Shown here one piece after another: positions 5,719-8,026 of a DNA stretch of 8,026 nt (the first letter of the stretch is position 1; each line of letters opens with the position of its first letter). The stretch covers positions 1 through 8,026 of the forward strand of contig CAUJGI010000156.1 of NCBI GenBank assembly GCA_963169155.1. The letters run 5' to 3'. Position numbers and translations under genes: made by a program. Below the pieces are notes generated by a model that worked only from the letters and a program-made list of their open reading frames with translations, did no database searches and was not told the DNA's origin. The DNA is from Chloroflexota bacterium. Lineage in GTDB: Bacteria; Chloroflexota; Anaerolineae; Promineifilales; Promineifilaceae.

Positions 5719-7146
5719 ATGTGGCCCAACGGATCGAAGCTGGCACTGTGGATGATATTCTTGCTGGGGCTTCTGGCAGCCTGCGAACGGCCGTCTGCCG
5801 CCGAAACAACCCTGGCTCAACTGCCCGCTAACGCCGTGGCCAACAGCGCCGCTACTGGGTCCGCCACACCAACCCTGGCCAGCACCGTAGTGCCCATCTT
5901 CGCGCCAACCGCAACGGCAACGGCCGTTCCCGCCACGCCCACCACCGCCGCCACCCAGTTTTTGCCCGCAACCAACCTGCCCGCCTGTGGCCAGCTGCTG
6001 CCCATCCTACCGCAAAACAATGCCCCCAGCGTCACCAGCCTGTCGCCCAACCCGGAGCTGCTGACGGCCGTCAGCACCAGCCTGCCGGAAGCGGCCCGTC
6101 CGGCCTGGGAGTACCTGCTGGAAAACCCTGGCAGTGTCGGGCTGGTGGCGTACCGCGTGGGGGATGAAACCAACGGCATCTACCACAATGCCGACGTGCA
6201 AATGCCGCTTGCGTCTGTGGTGAAAATCATTCACCTGGTGGCCTATGTGGAAGCGGTGGCCGCTGGCCAGCTGGACCCTACCAGCTACGTCACTGTCGGC
6301 ACACTGGACAGCTACTACTTGCCCGGCTACGACCTGGGTTCGCACAGTCGGGCACTGGCCGAACTGGAAGCCGCCAGCCTGCTGCTGCCCAGCCCAGATC
6401 GGGTGCGGCTGGAGGACGTGCCCTGGATGATGATCCGGTACAGCGCCAACGCCGCCACAGATTACCTGCACATGCTGCTGGGGCAAACGGCGCTTGAGGC
6501 AACGGCCGTTTCGCTCAACCTCACTCAGCAAACGGCCCCCTGCACCTTCTTAGGCCAGTTCCTGGCGATGAGCAACCAGTCCCGCCCGGGCCAAAGCGAC
6601 CGCGCCGCCATCCAGGCGTACCTGGACAACCCGACCAGCTACGGCACCGAAGTGGTGCAGCTGGCCGAAGCGTACACGAGCGACCCCGACTTTCGTGAAG
6701 CAGAACAAACGTGGCATGAAGAGGAGAGACGGCCGTCTTCCCAGGACCAGCGCTTCTTCAGCCACAACCTCAACGCCCACGGCACCCCGCGTGAATACGC
6801 GGCCCTCATGGCCCGGATTGCCCAAAACGGCCTCAGCAACCCGGAAAGCAGCTTCCAGGCCCGCCGCTATCTGGAATGGCCCATGATCTTCCCCGCCAAC
6901 CAGGAGCGCTTCAGCAACCTGGGCTACAAAAATGGCTCCATGCCCGGCATTCTTAACACCGCCTACTACGCCTATCCCATTGGCGAAGTAACGCCCACCG
7001 TGGTGATCTTGTTCTTTCGCGACCTGCCGGGCGAGACCTACCGCACCTGGCGCAATACCCTGGCTCACGATGAATTGGCCCGCTGGCTGCTGGATAACCC
7101 CGCTGCGGTAAGCCTGTTGCGCACCGCTCTTACGCCTTCATCTTAA
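5719..7146 (+). CDS. Lipoprotein with class A beta-lactamase-like serine hydrolase domain
   Basis: From ATG 5719 the product has 475 residues. It begins with a lipoprotein signal (MWPNGSK, hydrophobic core, lipobox LAAC with C22), so it should be exported and lipid-anchored. A Pro/Thr/Ala-rich linker (about 23-90) leads to a serine-hydrolase domain. SVVK (S166, K169) matches the SxxK nucleophile motif, SAN (S242-N244) matches SxN, and KNGS (K404-S407) matches KTG. The order fits the Beta-lactamase2/PBP fold. Spacing is unlike true class A enzymes: about 160 residues separate SxN from KNG (about 100 is normal), and no ExxLN omega-loop glutamate could be placed. It is therefore more likely a beta-lactamase-related serine hydrolase or peptidoglycan enzyme than a resistance enzyme. 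An in-frame ATG at 5683 would add 12 residues; I prefer 5719 because it gives a normal-length signal peptide and a TACAAT box lies just before it. The gene diverges from the beta-helix gene. Confidence 0.82.
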   Translation: MWPNGSKLALWMIFLLGLLAACERPSAAETTLAQLPANAVANSAATGSATPTLASTVVPIFAPTATATAVPATPTTAATQFLPATNLPACGQLLPILPQNNAPSVTSLSPNPELLTAVSTSLPEAARPAWEYLLENPGSVGLVAYRVGDETNGIYHNADVQMPLASVVKIIHLVAYVEAVAAGQLDPTSYVTVGTLDSYYLPGYDLGSHSRALAELEAASLLLPSPDRVRLEDVPWMMIRYSANAATDYLHMLLGQTALEATAVSLNLTQQTAPCTFLGQFLAMSNQSRPGQSDRAAIQAYLDNPTSYGTEVVQLAEAYTSDPDFREAEQTWHEEERRPSSQDQRFFSHNLNAHGTPREYAALMARIAQNGLSNPESSFQARRYLEWPMIFPANQERFSNLGYKNGSMPGILNTAYYAYPIGEVTPTVVILFFRDLPGETYRTWRNTLAHDELARWLLDNPAAVSLLRTALTPSS

Positions 7147-7171
7147 CTGTGTTCTACTTCCAGAAAAACTT

Positions 7172-7180
7172 TGTTAAAAT
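7172..7180 (+). promoter_or_regulatory. Candidate extended -10 (TGTTAAAAT) for the 7TM sensor gene
   Basis: TGTTAAAAT fits an extended -10 and begins 26 bases after the lipoprotein stop; no good -35 is visible. The resulting leader of about 145 bases would contain CCAATCCA (7197-7204) and its complement TGGATTGG (7250-7257), a weak inverted repeat with a 45-base loop. No intrinsic terminator is seen between the lipoprotein gene and the sensor gene, so read-through is also possible. Confidence 0.3.
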
Positions 7181-7331
7181 AAGCCAGAAATTGGAGCCAA
7201 TCCAGATTCAATCATCACAAAACGGCCGCACTGCCCCAGCACCTGATTTTGGATTGGGTTTCCGTCTTGACCATCAGTCACCTGTCTTTTAGTGCCAGCC
7301 AGGTTTTGTTTTGACAAGGTACCAGGCATCC

Positions 7332-8026
7332 ATGAATCTTGCTCTTGCCCCCTACCTGTTTCCGCTGTATCTATCTATTTCGGTATGCTGGTTTTTTGCC
7401 TTTTATGCCTGGCGGCGACGGCATTTGCGGGCGGCCAAACCATTTGCTGCGGTGATGTTGTCTGCCGGAGTCTGGGCTTTTTGTTATGGGCTGGAGTTGG
7501 TCTCACCCTCGCTGGAAAGCAAGCTATTTTGGTTCAATCTCAAGCAGTTCGGCGTTTCGGCCGTGGGGCCAAGCGTATTCCTGGCCGCCCTGGCGTTTAC
7601 CCGCCCCCGCCTGGGCTTTCACCGGCTGCTCCTGGCGCTGCTGGTGCTGGAACCAATTGCCTCGCTCATTATTTTTTGGACCAATCCGTGGCACGGCCTG
7701 GCCGGAACGCCGATGCTGGTGTCGGGCGTTTTCCGTTTTCCCGTGCTTTACATTGAGTATGGCCCCTGGAACTGGTTCAGTCTGTTTGTCAACTATTTGC
7801 TGCTGCTCATCGCGGCCCTGACGCTGCTGGTGCAGCTGCCCAGCGCCAACCGCATTTATCGGCGGCAGCTGCTGCTGATTTTAGCCGGGTTGATCCTCCC
7901 CTGGCTGCTGGGCAGCCTCTCCTTTTTGGGGATTGCCAAGTGGCATTATCTCAACGTTCCCACCTTCATTTTCCCGATTTCGTCCATTTTTCTGGGTGTA
8001 GGTTTATTCCGGTATGGGCTGCTGCA
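7332..8026 (+). CDS. 7TM sensor module (HisKA_7TM-like), N-terminal part of a truncated gene
   Basis: This frame is open from ATG 7332 to the right edge (231 full codons). The peptide is very hydrophobic, with about seven predicted membrane segments near residues 8-27, 38-56, 72-89, 98-116, 147-168, 178-200 and 208-227. Landmarks fit the N-terminal 7TM domain of histidine kinases (HisKA_7TM) as I recall it: AFYAWRRRHLRAAKPFA after the first helix, LFWFNLKQFG before the third, TNPWHG after the fourth, EYGPWNWF before the fifth, YRRQLLL before the sixth, and FRYGLL at the exit from the membrane. In such proteins a PAS, histidine kinase or GGDEF domain follows; here it lies beyond the window, so the output is unknown. 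The ATG has only weak Shine-Dalgarno candidates (AAGG 12 bases and CAGG 5 bases upstream); an in-frame TTG at 7311 is an alternative start. Confidence 0.8.
   Translation, partial: MNLALAPYLFPLYLSISVCWFFAFYAWRRRHLRAAKPFAAVMLSAGVWAFCYGLELVSPSLESKLFWFNLKQFGVSAVGPSVFLAALAFTRPRLGFHRLLLALLVLEPIASLIIFWTNPWHGLAGTPMLVSGVFRFPVLYIEYGPWNWFSLFVNYLLLLIAALTLLVQLPSANRIYRRQLLLILAGLILPWLLGSLSFLGIAKWHYLNVPTFIFPISSIFLGVGLFRYGLL

Noticed and set aside
7292..7756. 154-codon plus-strand frame at the right end
   Set aside because: It overlaps the 7TM sensor frame, whose hydrophobic helices and family landmarks are far more convincing.

Overview
The window looks like a piece of chromosome from a GC-rich (roughly 60% by eye) member of the Chloroflexota, probably an Anaerolineae-like lineage. 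This rests on a secreted beta-helix protein with a choice-of-anchor-Q-type end and a VYLPFVVRP tail, a soluble protein of degenerate TPR-like repeats, a partial HisKA_7TM-type sensor, and the dispersed GTAGAGACGTTGC palindromes. All of these are patterns I associate with that phylum. No rRNA, tRNA, CRISPR array, transposase or phage gene was seen.

Layout. Positions 2-382 (+) hold the C-terminal third of an amidohydrolase that reads like 8-oxoguanine deaminase. Two tandem paralogous genes follow (416-1375 and 1544-2437, +), each encoding a double-Nudix protein. The first keeps both Nudix boxes; the second has lost every catalytic residue of its C-terminal box. A gap of 279 bases leads to a 376-residue protein built from a duplicated module of about 140 residues (2717-3847, +), closed by a clear intrinsic terminator. 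Converging on it from the other strand is a secreted right-handed beta-helix protein (5543-3978, -). Divergent from that is a lipoprotein with a class A beta-lactamase-like serine hydrolase domain (5719-7146, +). The window ends inside an integral-membrane sensor (7332 to the end, +).

The gaps in the first 4 kb are almost wholly occupied by repeats of different kinds: a 29-bp palindrome at 379-407, a 139-bp imperfect palindrome at 1381-1519, a 16-bp-arm inverted repeat plus a pyrimidine-rich direct repeat at 2439-2529, and the 29-bp palindrome again with an 18-bp tandem array at 3892-3971. Superimposed on genes and gaps alike is a strongly over-represented octamer, ACGGCCGT, which I counted by hand 15 times. 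It resembles the HIP1 phenomenon of cyanobacteria.

How the genes may work together. The deaminase and the two Nudix proteins are close and co-directional, so oxidised-nucleotide clean-up (Nudix hydrolysis of a damaged nucleotide, deamination of the freed base) is a reasonable hypothesis, but it rests on neighbourhood alone. The remaining genes look like separate transcription units for cell-surface or envelope functions. I found no obvious complete new defence or mobile system. The most unusual items are the octamer enrichment, the decayed second Nudix box, and the palindrome that supplies a stop codon and abuts the next start.
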